DNA of 64,000 nucleotides from Climacteris rufus (taxonomy: Eukaryota; Chordata; Aves; Passeriformes; Climacteridae), in assembly GCA_013398175.1 (NCBI GenBank), contig VZRZ01001925.1:1369118-1433117 (forward strand). Direction: 5' to 3'. Positions 33,851 through 46,439 of the stretch are shown here, in pieces; positions within the stretch are counted from its first letter, which is position 1; each line of letters starts with the position of its first letter. Made by a program: the position numbers and the translations under genes. The notes beneath the pieces were generated by a model. It had not been told where the DNA came from. It saw nothing but the letters and a program-made list of their open reading frames with translations, and did not search any database.

Positions 33851-36800
33851 GGTGGATGGATGCTGAGGACCAGGCAGCCCCTTACCCCTCATCCAGCAGC
33901 CACTTTCGGTCATGATCCGGCTTTTTGCACTCCAAAGGTGACAGAAACTCTTGTCTCTTTCCAAGCAACAAGTGGAGTTTGGAGAAGCTACAGTTGTTCT
34001 TACCTTTAAGCAGAAGTGTTGAATGCTGATTGACTTTTTACCAGATCAGTGGGATCGACCTGCAAAATAATTTGCACCCACACAAAGGTATTTCAACTGC
34101 TACAAAAATTCGGACACAAATTTCATTGAAGGCAGAGCCTTCCTTCAGACTGTGCTCTAAAAGTCAGTGAAAGTCTCTACATGGCACTGGGGATGTGAAG
34201 GGTGACTTCAGGAATCAATGCTACTATTGCCTCCAAAGACAAAATGAACCCGACAGGGCAGCAAATTGATTTGGACATGAGTAATTACTTAACTTATTAG
34301 TGTCCTTGTCTGTACCACCACCTAAAGCAGAGATGACAGGGAGCTCAGGAGGAGCCTGCAAGGAAGATATCCACAGCATGCATAGCCTGGGACCACTTGA
34401 CTCCCAAAGGACCCTTCCAACTTAAGTCTTGTGGTGAGCCTGTTTGTCCACATCCCTCCTTGCAAGTGTAACCCAGTACCTGCGTCGTGTGGGGCAGCAA
34501 TTCCTTCCAAAGGGAAAACAGGGTATGTTGGGAAAAGCATGACAAATACGAGATGCAGGATGGAGGGGACAGAATTGGAGAGTCACAGTATGAGCAGTGA
34601 CTCAGGTGAAGGCAGTGGATGCAAAACGCACAGATGCAGGGGAGCAGACTTCCAGCCAGGGCTCTTTTTTATATTATTATATTTATAAAAAGCCCACACA
34701 TACCAAAAAACCACTATTCTGCAGTTAGGGCAGCCCCCTGTGGTGAGGCACCATAGCTTGGGAAACAAGTTGCCTAAACACAGAAACTAATTTATGATGA
34801 GTTTAGTGTCCCCTTTCCTACAGCTTATCCAGCCTCTGTGCCTATGCCACAAGAGGAATGCTTGGGCTTTGTGCCTGGATATGGAAAAGCCCCAGTTCCA
34901 CCAGCACAGCCTGCACTGCACCTTGTGCCCTCACCAGAGCCCAGGAGTGCTGAGCTCCCTCGTGAAGAGCATGTTCCACTCAACATCTGGGGACACCGAG
35001 GTGCTGCATCCTGGTGGCCACATTCCAAACACATCACCTCACTGACAGCACAGGGTGTCCATCCCCAGCAGCACCTCAGGCTAACAGGGATGTTACATGG
35101 TGCAGGGAGAATGGGATCACCCAGATGCATCCATGCACATGGAAGAGAAACAACAGGAAAACAACTCAAAACACAGGGTGCATCTTCAAAACACTGGCCA
35201 GGAGGCATTTGGTGGGAAATGTAGGCCAGCTCCCACATGAGGGACATGCATTTTTCATGACCTTCCCCATCCTTGATATTTCTAACCTTCAAACATAAGT
35301 AAAGAAGGGTTTTCCCTCCCCTCCTCCCACCAGCTGCAGCTTGGCCCTGTTGTACACAGGAGCATCTCGAGGTGGGTGGAGAAGGAAAGGAGTCACCAAG
35401 GAGTCCCTCACTCTCTTAAAAGCCAAGCTTGATCCTAGAAAAAAAAGTAGGAAGAATCTGAGTCCTCCTTGAAGTGGAAAAACAGAAACAATATGCCCTA
35501 TGAAGAAATAAAGCACTTTTTAGAAATGAACAAGTGAGCAACAAGAGGAGGGATTTATCTTAAAAGATGGTCTCTTATTTTAATCCATCAAAAAGGGAAC
35601 TCACCTCCTGCCCCACCCTCAGAGCCCGCCTGTGTTGGGCGGACAATGCAGGAAACATCAATAAGTGGGTGTTCCTGGCTGGTTGTGTTTCATCTCTATA
35701 TTTACTACCCCCTTCTGTGCAGATGAGAAGGGAGACATGGGCAGCCTCAGTGTAAAGAAATGAAAATAAGAAACCCCCCCTGTCCTGGTGGAAGAACAGC
35801 AAAGTTCATTTTTTATGAGGGTTACACTAAGGGAAGAAGCAAAGTAACAACATTCATACCCCAGCCTGTGAGCTAAAGGGAAAGAGTCTCCTCACACTCA
35901 CTCTTATCTCTGCTGGCTGTTTCACAGCTGCTGTGAGCTGCTGACACCTCGCAGAGGGGCTGCTTCACACTCACATCACTTGCTCAGTCCCAGAGAGCAT
36001 CACTGGAAGTGCTGCAGTCCCCTGATGTGGCTGGGAGCCGGGAGCCAGCGATGGCCACTGTCACCACTCCCCACAAAGCAGGGTGAGTGGCCAAGGAAGG
36101 AGTCCCCAGGGGCTTGCACAAGGAAGTTCACTCAGGTTCCCATCTTCAAAGCAAAAGAGCAGCTCAGGAAAAGCACATGGGGTTTTTTCCTCCCCTGCAA
36201 AGACTAAATAATGGATGATGAAGCACTTTCTGTCTTCTGAACTTATCCACACCTTCTGCCTTCAGAACAAGGGCAGCATCCCCAGCTATCCCACAGCAGC
36301 AGCACAAGTTGTGAGCCCTCAGCAGAGGATGAGCTGCACCTGAGCTCCCACCCTGCTCTGTACCACAGGAATGCCCAGGAGTCCCAGCACAAGCCCCATC
36401 TAGGAAAAGTCTCCCACTGATATTGAGTCTGTCTTGTGCAAGTTGTACCAAACCATGATCTGGGGGCTTTTCTGGACAGAAGAATTCATCCTGGGGATGT
36501 GCAGTTAAGATTCCCCCTGCAACTGAGGGCAATTTTGTGAGAAAACATTCCTTAAAGGAAGCACTGATCCTTCTGAAGTTTGCAGGATAACTTGTCCCCA
36601 TTTCTGGGCAGGATAGTGAGATCTCCCCTGTATCTAAGTGTCAGGGGCTGTGATCACTGCCCTCTAAAGGGACACCTCCCATTAACAAACCTTATTTTAA
36701 ATGCATTTAAATTCCAGTACAGCAGCCCCCAAGTATCTGAACACCAGGTTTCTCCATGCAGGGTCATTTCAGCAATCCTTCCCTCAGTATTAACTCACAG

Positions 36801-38554
36801 ATCTGTGCCCCACACCCCCACATACCCCTGGTGATGTGTATGAGCAGCACATAACTCCTTTGGCAGAAACAGATATTTATGTTTGCCTCTCCCATCTGGG
36901 CCACATAGAAACACCCTGCACATGCCCATAAGAGCTGCAGCAGTGTTGTGCTCTCTGCTCCTGACCCTATTCATGCAGCAATGGGAATCACAGTGTAAGA
37001 AAGCTCTCCTGGGGTTTCTTAAGCACATACAGGAAGAAATTTCTCTTACATCAACGTGGTATCAAAGGCAAAAGGATAGTGCTTCCATGCCTGGCTGCCA
37101 GCTGGGGGCTAAAGCCTCACATTTCATGCTGAAGATCAATTTGCATGGGGGTCTGGGTTAAAAGTGAGCTCTAGCTTCATCAAAACACCTGGCTGGGGAC
37201 AGCCTGGGTACAACTCACCCCAATCCCCTCCTGCTTCCCAGGGCAGACACAACTCCCCCTCTGTCAGGGCTGGACACCAGCAAAGGTGTCAGTCAGGTGA
37301 GATTTCTGTTCTTTTGTGGGTGGTGTTTTGTTCTTTTTTAACCACAAAAAGCAAGTGACAAGGAGTAGGTGATACAGAAAAGCTTAAATCAGTAATGCCA
37401 ACAAACGCTTCATATCAGCCAATACGCTGAGTGACAGCAGCCCTTTCACAGATCCTGATGTCTTAATTGCAGCTGCTCTGTGCCAGCAGCATTCGAACTT
37501 CCCTCAGCCTGCCCAGGAGCCGGCATTGAGGCACCAAAGGAAATTTGCTGTGAAAAATCTACAAGAAACCCAGCACTTGAAGGCATGCCAGGGTCACGAC
37601 AGACACAGGAGTAGCAGCCTTGGAAGATACAGAGCCCGAATTCCAAGTCCCTGGGCACCCTGCTCAGTGAAACCTTCACCAGGCTACAGGGCATTATACA
37701 GGAAAAATATGACTCTTATTTGCTGTACAAACAGATTGCAGTGGTGTTCATTACCCAGGCTTGCATCTCTGTTCAGCCGTAGCACATTAAATGCAAATAA
37801 AAGAGAAGGAGTTAAGTTGCATTGAGCTGCACATTGTGGGAGGCTGGTGCTGATGAGGGGCTCGCAGAGGCATTTCCCAGGAAAGGAGCCAAAGCTCCCC
37901 GACAGCCCTCTGTGCAAATTGCTCACTGCTCCTGCAAAGCTCACAGGGCTTTTCCTCCTTCCCCTTTGTTTTTGGAGCTATGAACAAAAGGCACGTGAAT
38001 AACTACTACTCAAATTAGCAAACACGCCACAGAGACAGTGTTGTCCACTGTTGGTTATATTTTCTTATTTACAGCTGAAAAATTAAACAAGACTGCTAGC
38101 TATTAGCAGTAGCCCTTTACAACATGCTGAACAAAGCTATTTTGCAACGTTTCCAGCAGCAGAGAAACATGAGATTTTAAGAATCAACTTCCTGAGGGGC
38201 ACCAAGGTAATGCCCAAAGGTGGGAAGGCCTGAGGTGCAGCAGACCTGGAGGAAGAGGGTCTGAGATATGGATGAATCTCTGCCACAATGGCAAAAAATT
38301 ATAAAGTGGTGTTGGGGCATCAATAGTGACTGTGAACCCAGAGAACCTCAGCACCTTCAACAGCAAGGCAGAAAGTTGGGCACTCTGAGGCACTTCCAGC
38401 CTTTGCTGCTCTCCCCATCCCAGGTCTCATTAAGGTTGGGAAGTATTTTGGGCTGGTAATGATGGAGGTGGGAGCTGGACACCAAAGATGTCCCTAATGT
38501 GACAGCTGCAGAGTGTTGCCACTGGTGCAGGAGGGGGTCCTGCATTAATGCCTC
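33851..38554. other. Unique non-coding DNA, no gene recognised
   Basis: No exon or transposon is recognised. An AT-rich hairpin lies at 34659-34695. A polypyrimidine tract plus CAG at 34823 precedes a proline-rich open frame (about 34824-35224), but I see no matching donor. ACCCTTCCAACTTAAG at about 34410 might be a tiny CR1 tail but is too short to call. Confidence 0.5.
34659..34695. repeat. AT-rich hairpin with GC base pairs at its foot
   Basis: TTTTTATA (34666-34673) and TATAAAAA (34684-34691) pair across a 10-base AT loop. The pairing continues through GGGCT on the left and AGCCC on the right with a short bulge, giving a stem of about 13 bp. It could be a cruciform-forming site or the remnant of a miniature transposon; the arms are too short for a pre-miRNA. 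Confidence 0.55.
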
Positions 38555-38686
38555 CAAACTGTCAGGGGGAAGTTTAGATGGGATATTGGGAAAAAATTCT
38601 TCCCTGTGAGGGTGGGAGGCCCTGGCACAGGCTGCCCAGAGAAGCTGTGGCTGCTCCTGGATCCCTGGCACTGTCCAAGGCCAGGG
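38555..38686 (+). mobile_element. CR1 LINE fragment lacking its 3' end
   Basis: In sense: ACTGTCAGGGGGAAGTTTAGATGGGATATTGGG, 'AAATTCTTCCCTGTGAGGGTGGGAGGCCCTGGCACAGGCTGCCCAGAGAAGCTGTGGCTGC', 'CCTGGATCCCTGGCACTGTCCAAGGCCAGG'. Similarity then stops abruptly, with no GGTTGG...AACC tail. CR1 copies are normally 5'-truncated with intact 3' ends, so loss of the 3' end implies a later deletion or an interrupting rearrangement at about 38686. Confidence 0.9.
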
Positions 38687-39472
38687 CATTCAGCAGGACT
38701 TGAAAACAGAACAGAAAAACACTTCCAAATGCTTCTGCATCTTTTCTCTGTAGTCTGTGCTCATTCTTTCCTGCAGTTATTTTTAATTATAATTCACTCC
38801 AAAAATAATTTTGAGACATTTTCCCGCTGCCCACTGCCACAATTCCCCAGGCTGTGCCTTTCTGGGGAGCAGCAGCAGCTGGTCCTGGAGCAGATCTGCC
38901 TGGCTCTCTCTGCAGGGCCAAACACCCACCACCCCCATGCTGGTCAGGTTCTTTCAAATACAATTTTTCAAAGGAAACTTTGGCTTTGCAGCAAACCTCA
39001 CCGAGGCACAGAGGCAGTGAGAGGATCCAGCAGCAGAGGGAAAGGGCACACATTACTCCTGGTGAATTCATTTGTGGTTCAAGGATCTGCATATTTGTCA
39101 GAAGCCTTTTCCCCCTGCCCTCTCCTCCTGCCAGCTCTTTTATCACCAGCCCACAACCCCTTGCACTGACACAAAGCTGATCCAAGCTGGGATCCCCACG
39201 GCCAGCAGGCCTGGAGGTTCAAAGCCACCCTGGCAGATGGCACCTCCCTGCACACCAGAGAAAACCCCACTCTTCCCCACCACCCCTCTCCTGCACATCC
39301 CCATGAAACAGGAAAGGAAAGCCTCCCACAGTTTGCCAGCAGGAACAAACCTGCCAGCCACGGGCACAGGGACAGAGCGGCCAAGGCTCCCACTGGCCTC
39401 CCAAGGGCTCTGCCTGAGACCAAAGAGAACTTGGATAAATTTTAAATATCCAGATTTTTAGACGCAGGAGCA

Positions 39473-39508
39473 CCCCCCCACACACCTTTTTTGGGGGGGG
39501 GAGGGGGG
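39473..39508. repeat. C7 / G9-A-G6 low-complexity pair
   Basis: Seven C's (39473-39479) are followed by CACACCTTTTTT, nine G's (39493-39501), A, and six G's (39503-39508). The G-rich part could form a G-quadruplex on the plus strand, or pair with the C-run as a short hairpin. Length is likely polymorphic. Confidence 0.8.
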
Positions 39509-40023
39509 CTTCTCAACTCTGAGAAAATAAGGCCATTGTGGTGCTCCATAATTTTTTAAAATATTAATTTCCCAAATTATTATAGAATCAGGGAGATTTG
39601 CTTTCAAATGGTAATAAGTTTTTTTTTGTTTTTTTGAAAGTACAACCAATTGGCTGGGTCTGGCTGTGTGAAGGCTTTGTTTTAAAATTAAACTTCCCTT
39701 CGTAGAAATTTCAATAGCTACAATATTTCCATGGCTTAGGTGAGCCAAGAGCAAAGATGACCTCAAAGACCTGTGGCAAGCCAGCTAAGCTGGGTTTTGC
39801 TTTGTGCACCCAAAGAGGCAAGAAATAGCCTGGAACTAAGCTCAGGGGATGGAGGGCAGGGTGGTTGTGCCTGGCAGTGCTAAAAAATGCAGAGGCACCA
39901 GGAGGGCAGCTCCTGTATAACTCATCTGCCTTCGAGCAGCAGCTCTGCAAGGAGAGCTGCACATAGCTGGGGCCAGAAGTGAAGCCAGCTCACTGAAGCA
40001 GCCAAAAAAATAAGCAAGTTGGC

Positions 40024-40039
40024 AAAAAAAAAAAAAAAA
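40024..40039 (+). repeat. Poly-A homopolymer (16 A)
   Basis: Simple A run with no retroposon body recognised. Confidence 0.9.
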
Positions 40040-42027
40040 TTGAGTAGTCTCAAGCATCCCAACATATTTTCCTATTTTACCCAATAACAAAGGAATAACT
40101 TGGGAGGGTAACCAAGGTTCTTTCTGTATGGCAGCTCTCCCAGCACAGAATTCACACATCCAAAAATATTCTCAGATTTAAATTTCCCTCGGGCTGTTTA
40201 AAGCCTTGCAGAAGCACCTTTAGGTTCTGGGGCACTGTCTGCTCTCCCCAAAGAAAGACAGTGGAAAACTAAAATTGCACAAGCAATGTGCAAGGTGGAG
40301 GGTGGTCCATGGCTGGGAGCTGAGTCCCAGCTGTGGGGAACTGGGCTCAGCTTTGCTACAGGTTCTCTGTGCAGCCTTCACCAAATCATTTCATTTTTCT
40401 TTACCCCATATGTTCTCTGTAAAGGGCAGATAATCACACTTACACACTCTGGGTTTTGTGAGCATGGAAACACAGAACCAGTGAGGAAATCACACATTCA
40501 GGCATTCAGAGATGACCCCAGAGCCACACATCCTATTAAATAGTTTTTAAAAAGCCAAGCTGTGCTGAGACCTCTGATCAGCAAAAGACTGGGCTCAGCC
40601 ATGACCAACCCCAACTCCCAGACAAACACACAGGGACACTGTTTAAGACATACTGAGAACATTTGTCAATGAGCTTCAAAAAAAAATCCAGAGTGTTTAG
40701 AATCGTTTTACTGTTGCTTATGCAAAGACACACAGCTTAAAGAACCAGCTGTATAAAGCCCCCAAGCCACACTTCTCCCCTTTTCTTGCTAAATGCTACT
40801 CTTCACAAAACTAGCTCCAAAAGTCTGCTTGTCCTTGGCACATTCCCTCCAGATACATTTTACTGCCCACTAAAGTGTAGCAAGTCCTTTTTTTTTGCTA
40901 GCTTTGCAGTCAGTGGACACCCAGAATAAACAAGCACCATTTTATTTATGTTTTTAATAGCAACCAGTAACTGCAAGGCTCGGGGTGGTACTGCAGGGAA
41001 ATCCCACAGAACATCTGTTTTTACTCCAGGGACTGATGGAGCCTTTTCCTCTCAAGGCCCCCCTGCAACCCTGACATGGAGCAAACTGCAGCATGAGCCT
41101 GGCCCAGCAGAAATGTCAATGCATCTGTGGTTTCTGTCCCCATTTTCAGCAGGATGAGCACCAGAGGGGGGCTTGGGGGCTCCCATACATTGTGCAGCCA
41201 CTCCTGCTGCCAGGCAGAGGAAGGGAAGATATTTATTAGCTGTGTATATCCCTCAGATAATAAATAAACAAGCAAATGTGGATCCTATCACTGACAACTT
41301 GGCAGCTTAGACCAGCACATAATGCCTGGCATGGGAAAGAAGAAATAATTTATATTTAAAAAGAAATAAGTTCTCTGCTGCTGTCAGTTCAGTAGAAATC
41401 CATTGTACAGAACCCATAATTACAAGTATGGGGCCATCATAAGTCAATTTATTTCCTTTTTTCCTCCTTCCCAGTGGAGCTTTAAGGGGAAGGCACATTT
41501 CTCTAAAGAACCCAGTGCATTTCAGTGACACCTGCCGCATTACATGAAATAAAGCACACCCCCTCACTGTGTACAGCCCTGCATGGAACCCAAAGCCAGC
41601 ACTACACTCAATTCACAGATCAGGGATCACTCCTAACAGAGACAGCATGACAAAATTCATTTAATATTCTCCTTGGATTCAAAATAATAATATTGTCAAC
41701 TAAATGAAAGGCAAGCATTCATTTGTATGTAAAACAGTTGGTTATATCAGGCCTCTTTATGTCTGCTCTGCCTCCCAGCTACAAAGATTTATGACTGAAC
41801 ACCCAAGGGACCTTTATATATCTATCCAAATTCATGCTTTTTTTTCATTAACCTGTGTACTGGCATCTTGTACAACTTGGCATGAAACAATAATATAGAT
41901 TTTTTTTTCCTTTCTATTTAGGCAAAGGAAGAAAAAGTTCCTGCCAATAACAGCAATAATGAATAAAATCTCTCAGGTCTGGTTTGTCACACACAAGTAC
42001 AGATCTGTATTTAAATGTACATAGATA

Positions 42028-42047
42028 TGTGTGTAAACGTACACACA
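42028..42047. repeat. Perfect inverted repeat in CA/TG-rich DNA
   Basis: TGTGTGTA, spacer AACG, TACACACA: an 8-bp perfect stem of alternating purine/pyrimidine, within a CA-rich patch (about 42005-42080). Likely simple-sequence derived and prone to Z-DNA or cruciform formation. Confidence 0.7.
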
Positions 42048-45000
42048 GACACATTATGGACACAGGTGTCTATGCACACACAGAGGGGGCTCTGCTCCCC
42101 CCTCTGCCTGTTCTTTTCCATCTCCCATTTCCATTCTGCCCCAGCCTTCCCACCTTCTTGCAATGCCAGACTTGTTCTTTCAGTATCTCCCTGGTGACAG
42201 GACAGAAACAGCTGCAATAAATTACTCAGTGTGTGTTTTTTCATTAGATATATTTTTTAAAGTGAAATTTTGAAAGACAGGAGTGTGTTTGTAGAGAGAA
42301 GCAAAACAGTCACCTTTATAACCCCTGGAAAATTACTGCTGGGTGAAAGAGGTGAAAATCTGGAGGATATGGAACAAAGCCCCGCTGCTGTTCAGACTAA
42401 TGATACCAAAGTTTCTTGGCTTGACCATTTGGAGGTTTTTTCTGAATTTTTTTGGTTAGGCTGACTATAGTATTTCCCTTGTTTAAGTTTTCAGCCCACC
42501 AAAAAGAGACTCCACATCTCACATCCCTGGCAGCTTCCTGAGCCCTGAGGAGGAGGATGGGCCCCAACCCTATTTTGTATTTTGGTGATGTGCAGGGCAA
42601 GACCCAGGTGCAGAAGGGGCTGAGCTGGCTGCTGCAGGGATGCTGGAGCCATCAGGAGCCTCTGCAAGGCAGTGGGATGGCAGCAGAATTAATCCTCTCT
42701 TCCCTGCTCACATCACCAAGTCACTGCAATTCCACCTCTAGAAAATGCCACTCTCCTGGCAAAACTTCTTTTTGAGGCGCCAGCAGAGCAACCGGGATCA
42801 CCACAGCAGCAAATGCCTCCTCCAGCCCCATGACTTCCCTGCTTCAGCCTAAATCTGCCCTTCACAACCAGCCCCTGCCCCGATCCCCACTCCTTGCTGG
42901 CACCTCACACACACAACTGAGCTGCTACAGGGAAATTTCTACCCCATGTGGGATTGTTTGGTGAAGGAAACTGAGCATGCTGCCTTTCCTTGCAGGCTCT
43001 TGGAGAAACAGTCAACATTTTGGAGGCAGCAAGGAACCCACTGAATCCTCACATGACTCAGATCCTCACATGCACTGAATTCTACTACAGTTCAACTTGT
43101 CTACTTAAACAAAGGCCACAAACGTCCCCAGGAGAATCTTATTCTTCTGTCTTTTCCACTAAGACCTGCCAGTGTTTGTGCTTTGAGGCTTGGCAGGGGA
43201 GGCAGGCAGGAGGCTGAGGTACATCCAAGTAAAAAGAGCATTTTTATCCCAAATATCCTCAGATCTGGACTTTTACCTGCCACACATGCACTAAGAGGGC
43301 TATTGCTGAGGTGACATTACCCAATTAGTGTCACCCAAACCAGAGCCTCCCCCTTCCCAGCAGCAGCCAGGAGGCATTACCCCTGTCTGAAGCACTGTAC
43401 CTTGTCAGAGGTGACAGGCTTCATCCCCACCCTCTGCCTCTTCCAAGGCATAATTGAGCCCCTTAAGTAAGCAGTAAAACAAATACAGGAGCTGGGTGGA
43501 AAAGCTCAAGCATAAATCTTTGGGGTTTTATACTAGAGTACTGTATTTTTTATGTTTAATAACGCAGGCTGAGGCAGAGCAATCAATCACAAAAGACCAG
43601 CCTTCCCAGGTGTAGCTGTGGCTACGTAGCACTTGCTCTCATGTCTTAACATTTCAGAGTATTTTCAATTTTTTCTAAAAGTGGCTCCTTGGGGTATAAC
43701 TTTGAGCTGGGCTTCATCCCACACTCCTGCTACATGGGTGCAGCCTATATTTTCTGCAACTAGGCACCTGCAGGGGGATAAAGATGAGAACCAGCATCTG
43801 GATTTGGGTCAGACAATTGGGATGGGCCACTCAGTTGTTCAGAAAAAGGTCTTCCCACCCCCACAGAGTTTCCCAGGACTCTGGCTACAGGATTCAGGCC
43901 CTGACCTGCCATCTGTGCCTTTGAGAAGCATTTCCAGGACCCCCAGCTGCCAACAGCTGCTCAGTATGTTGGATATTTTAATGGATCCAAGCATCTCCTG
44001 CAGAACCTGTCCCAGGTTAAAGAGCAGCATGGAGGAATCTCACCTTTATGCTGCCAGCAGACCAATCCTCTTCTTCCTCTGGGGAAGGTTTTGGTCAAGA
44101 CCCCATCCAATAAACCACCTCAGCAGCCAGCAGGACATGGAACTGCATTTTGAGAGGTGCCTGTATATCTTGTGTTAATGAGACTATTGCCCAGAAGGGC
44201 TGGGAACCCATTTCAGTCCTGAAAATTATGTATTATTTCTTCCCTTGATAGAATTCCCTGCTCTGCAGGCTGTCATAGCTCTATACCCCATCCATCATGG
44301 AATGTGATATTTGGTACACTAACTCTCAGAGACAAAATTTGAACCTCCAGGGGAAACTTTGCCCTCAAATTTAAATATTCATTACATAGCAAACCTGCAC
44401 CTATGCTTCCCTGGGCTGGGCTGGTGCTGTGGCTGGCTGTGTGATTTCCTGCTCTGGAAAACGCTGCTTTGTCACTAGAGCAGGTGCAAAAAGTCAAAGT
44501 TGGAGTCCCTGCAGCAGCCACCACAGGGTGCCCATGTGTGCAGCAGCAGAGAGTGACAACATCCCAGCCCTACAGGGAGCTTGGCTGCCCCTCCCAGGAT
44601 GGCTCCTGACTTGGCAGGTCCCTCTCTGCCCAACCTCCCATGGAAAAGACAGGGCTGCAGCTGGGGAGCCTTTGCTTTTGTCCCTGCCTTTGGTCCTGAG
44701 ACCACAGGAAAAAAAACCCCACATCATCCCTATTTCCTGCACTTTGTCCAGTCATTTACTTGGATTACAAACCATCAGGATCAGGGGTGTCCCTTTCCTT
44801 TGTAGCCAGCCTGACACCAGGGACCCATCTCATTTTCACCTCAGGGCAGGCTCTGCTGAGACAGGGAGTCACTCCTGGGAGGATACACCAAATAATAAGC
44901 ATAGGGAATATTCACTCCCATGAGATTTAAGGAGTTAGGAATGGAGTCAGCAGCCAGTGAACCACTTCTCACCAGGCATTCCTCACAAAAATAATGCCCA

Positions 45001-45626
45001 GAACAGCACAATTTCCTACCCATCAGGAGAAGCAACTCCTGCTGCCTCAGAGCCTCTCACCAGTGGGAGGGACCCAGCACACAAGGAAACATCCTCATCC
45101 AACGAAACACAAGGTTAACAATTCACAAGTCACAATTTCCTTCCTGGTCGCTCCTCCTGTACAATATACCACCAAGACTTGATAAAAAATGTGCCACTGT
45201 TCTCTGCTGCTGCTTTCCAGGTACACTGAAAACAGTGATTTTCATGACTGAATGGATGGAAGAGTTGCAGAACATGATGTCAGCTTGCTAAGTACCTCGT
45301 CTCAGAGTTACACATGCAATTATTCTCTCTACAAAATATCAAAGGTGATCCATCAATTACTGTCTTTTTACCCTACCTACTTTTCTATTATTTTGTACTT
45401 TTAAAACACTATATGTGTTAACTAAACAGAGTCTACAGCACAAACATTGATTTTCCATTAATCTTGCTTTAGCTGAGCTTGAAAAAGTCAAACTATTTTT
45501 TTTTCCTACCACGAGTCAAGCACATGCAACCACTTGCAGCACAAACGAGCTCTTTGTAGCCCACTTGCTGGCCACCAATAACTCCAAAACCTGTGGCAAA
45601 AGAGGCTTTTAATATTTGATATCCAA

Positions 45627-45758
45627 CAAGGCCAGGTTGGATGGGGCCTGAGCAACCTGCTCTGGTGAATGGCATCCCTGCCCATGGCAGGGGGGCAGGA
45701 ACAAGGTGATATTTGAGGTTCTTTCAAACCCAGTCCATTCTATGATATTATATGACTA
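45627..45758 (+). mobile_element. CR1 LINE fragment, 3' end
   Basis: In sense: CAAGGCCAGGTTGGATGGGGCCTGAGCAACC, 'TCTGGTGAATGGCATCCCTGCCCATGGCAGGGGG', then 'GAGGTTCTTTCAAACCCAGTCCATTCTATGATATTATATGACTATA'. The terminal ATTCTATGAT repeats are present but degraded. 5'-truncated. Confidence 0.93.
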
Positions 45759-46439
45759 TATCCAGAGAAAACACTGGAAATAGCATTAGAAAGCAGATTT
45801 TTCAAATGCAGATCTAAGCACTGTCATCTGTATATGCCCTTTCAAGGGAAAACAATATTTGGGGGGCAGATAAAGAAATTATTCAAAGCCAGGGATTAGC
45901 AAGGAGGGCCATGGCTTTCTCTTGGGCAATTCTTGCAGTCCAGAGCCAGGCTGTGACAGACACAGAGAAAGATGGGCTCATCCAGCCCCGTGGGAAGAGA
46001 CCATGGCCATCCCTGGGGTGTGGGACAGGCACCCACATCCCCACAGTGATGCTCTGCACCTCCTGTACCATCACAACAAAGCATCTTCTGCTCTCACCAA
46101 TCACTTGGAAGTTTCCAGATAAAAAGTCATTAATGTAGGTTAATGCATCAATAAACACCTGATTTGCACACACAAGAAACTCAGCGAATCTCCTAGTAAT
46201 ACAGAAATAATTTTAAATGGCCAGAGACAAACGAGACAGAAACAACACAAATCTGCTGCTCTTGAAGCTTCCCAAAGTGAATGCTGCTGCCTCCCCAGTG
46301 CCATCACACAGCCTGGGACACAGCAGTGCCACTGCAGGGAGGAGAGGCCATGGCCTGGGGACATCGTGCAGCACCAGAGGCTGGGGTAGAACTGGACACA
46401 CACTCAGGGATTGCCAAGCACTGCATGTGCCAGGCAGAG
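45759..46439. other. Unique non-coding DNA, no gene recognised
   Basis: Open frames here overlap on both strands and show no recognisable protein family. The right edge blends into the 5' part of the ERVL LTR, so part of 46400-46440 may belong to that element. Confidence 0.5.

Larger units (their letters stand above)
38687..45626. other. Unique non-coding DNA, no gene recognised
   Basis: A long interval with no recognisable exon or interspersed repeat. It includes the C-run/G-run pair at 39473-39508, a 16-A run at 40024-40039, and a CA/TG-rich patch with an 8-bp inverted repeat at 42028-42047. Several open frames of 100-190 codons overlap on both strands at about 38600-39490 and 43630-44180, none resembling a known protein. 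Confidence 0.5.

Noticed and set aside
34395..34425. Possible tiny CR1 tail (ACCCTTCCAACTTAAG)
   Set aside because: Too short and lacking neighbouring CR1 blocks or the ATTCTATGA terminus.
34824..35224. Proline-rich open frame behind an acceptor-like CTTTCCTACAG
   Set aside because: No convincing donor, overlapping frames on the opposite strand, and no known protein family.
42005..42080. CA/TG-rich patch as a regulatory array
   Set aside because: Best explained as degraded simple sequence; only the 8-bp inverted repeat is notable.
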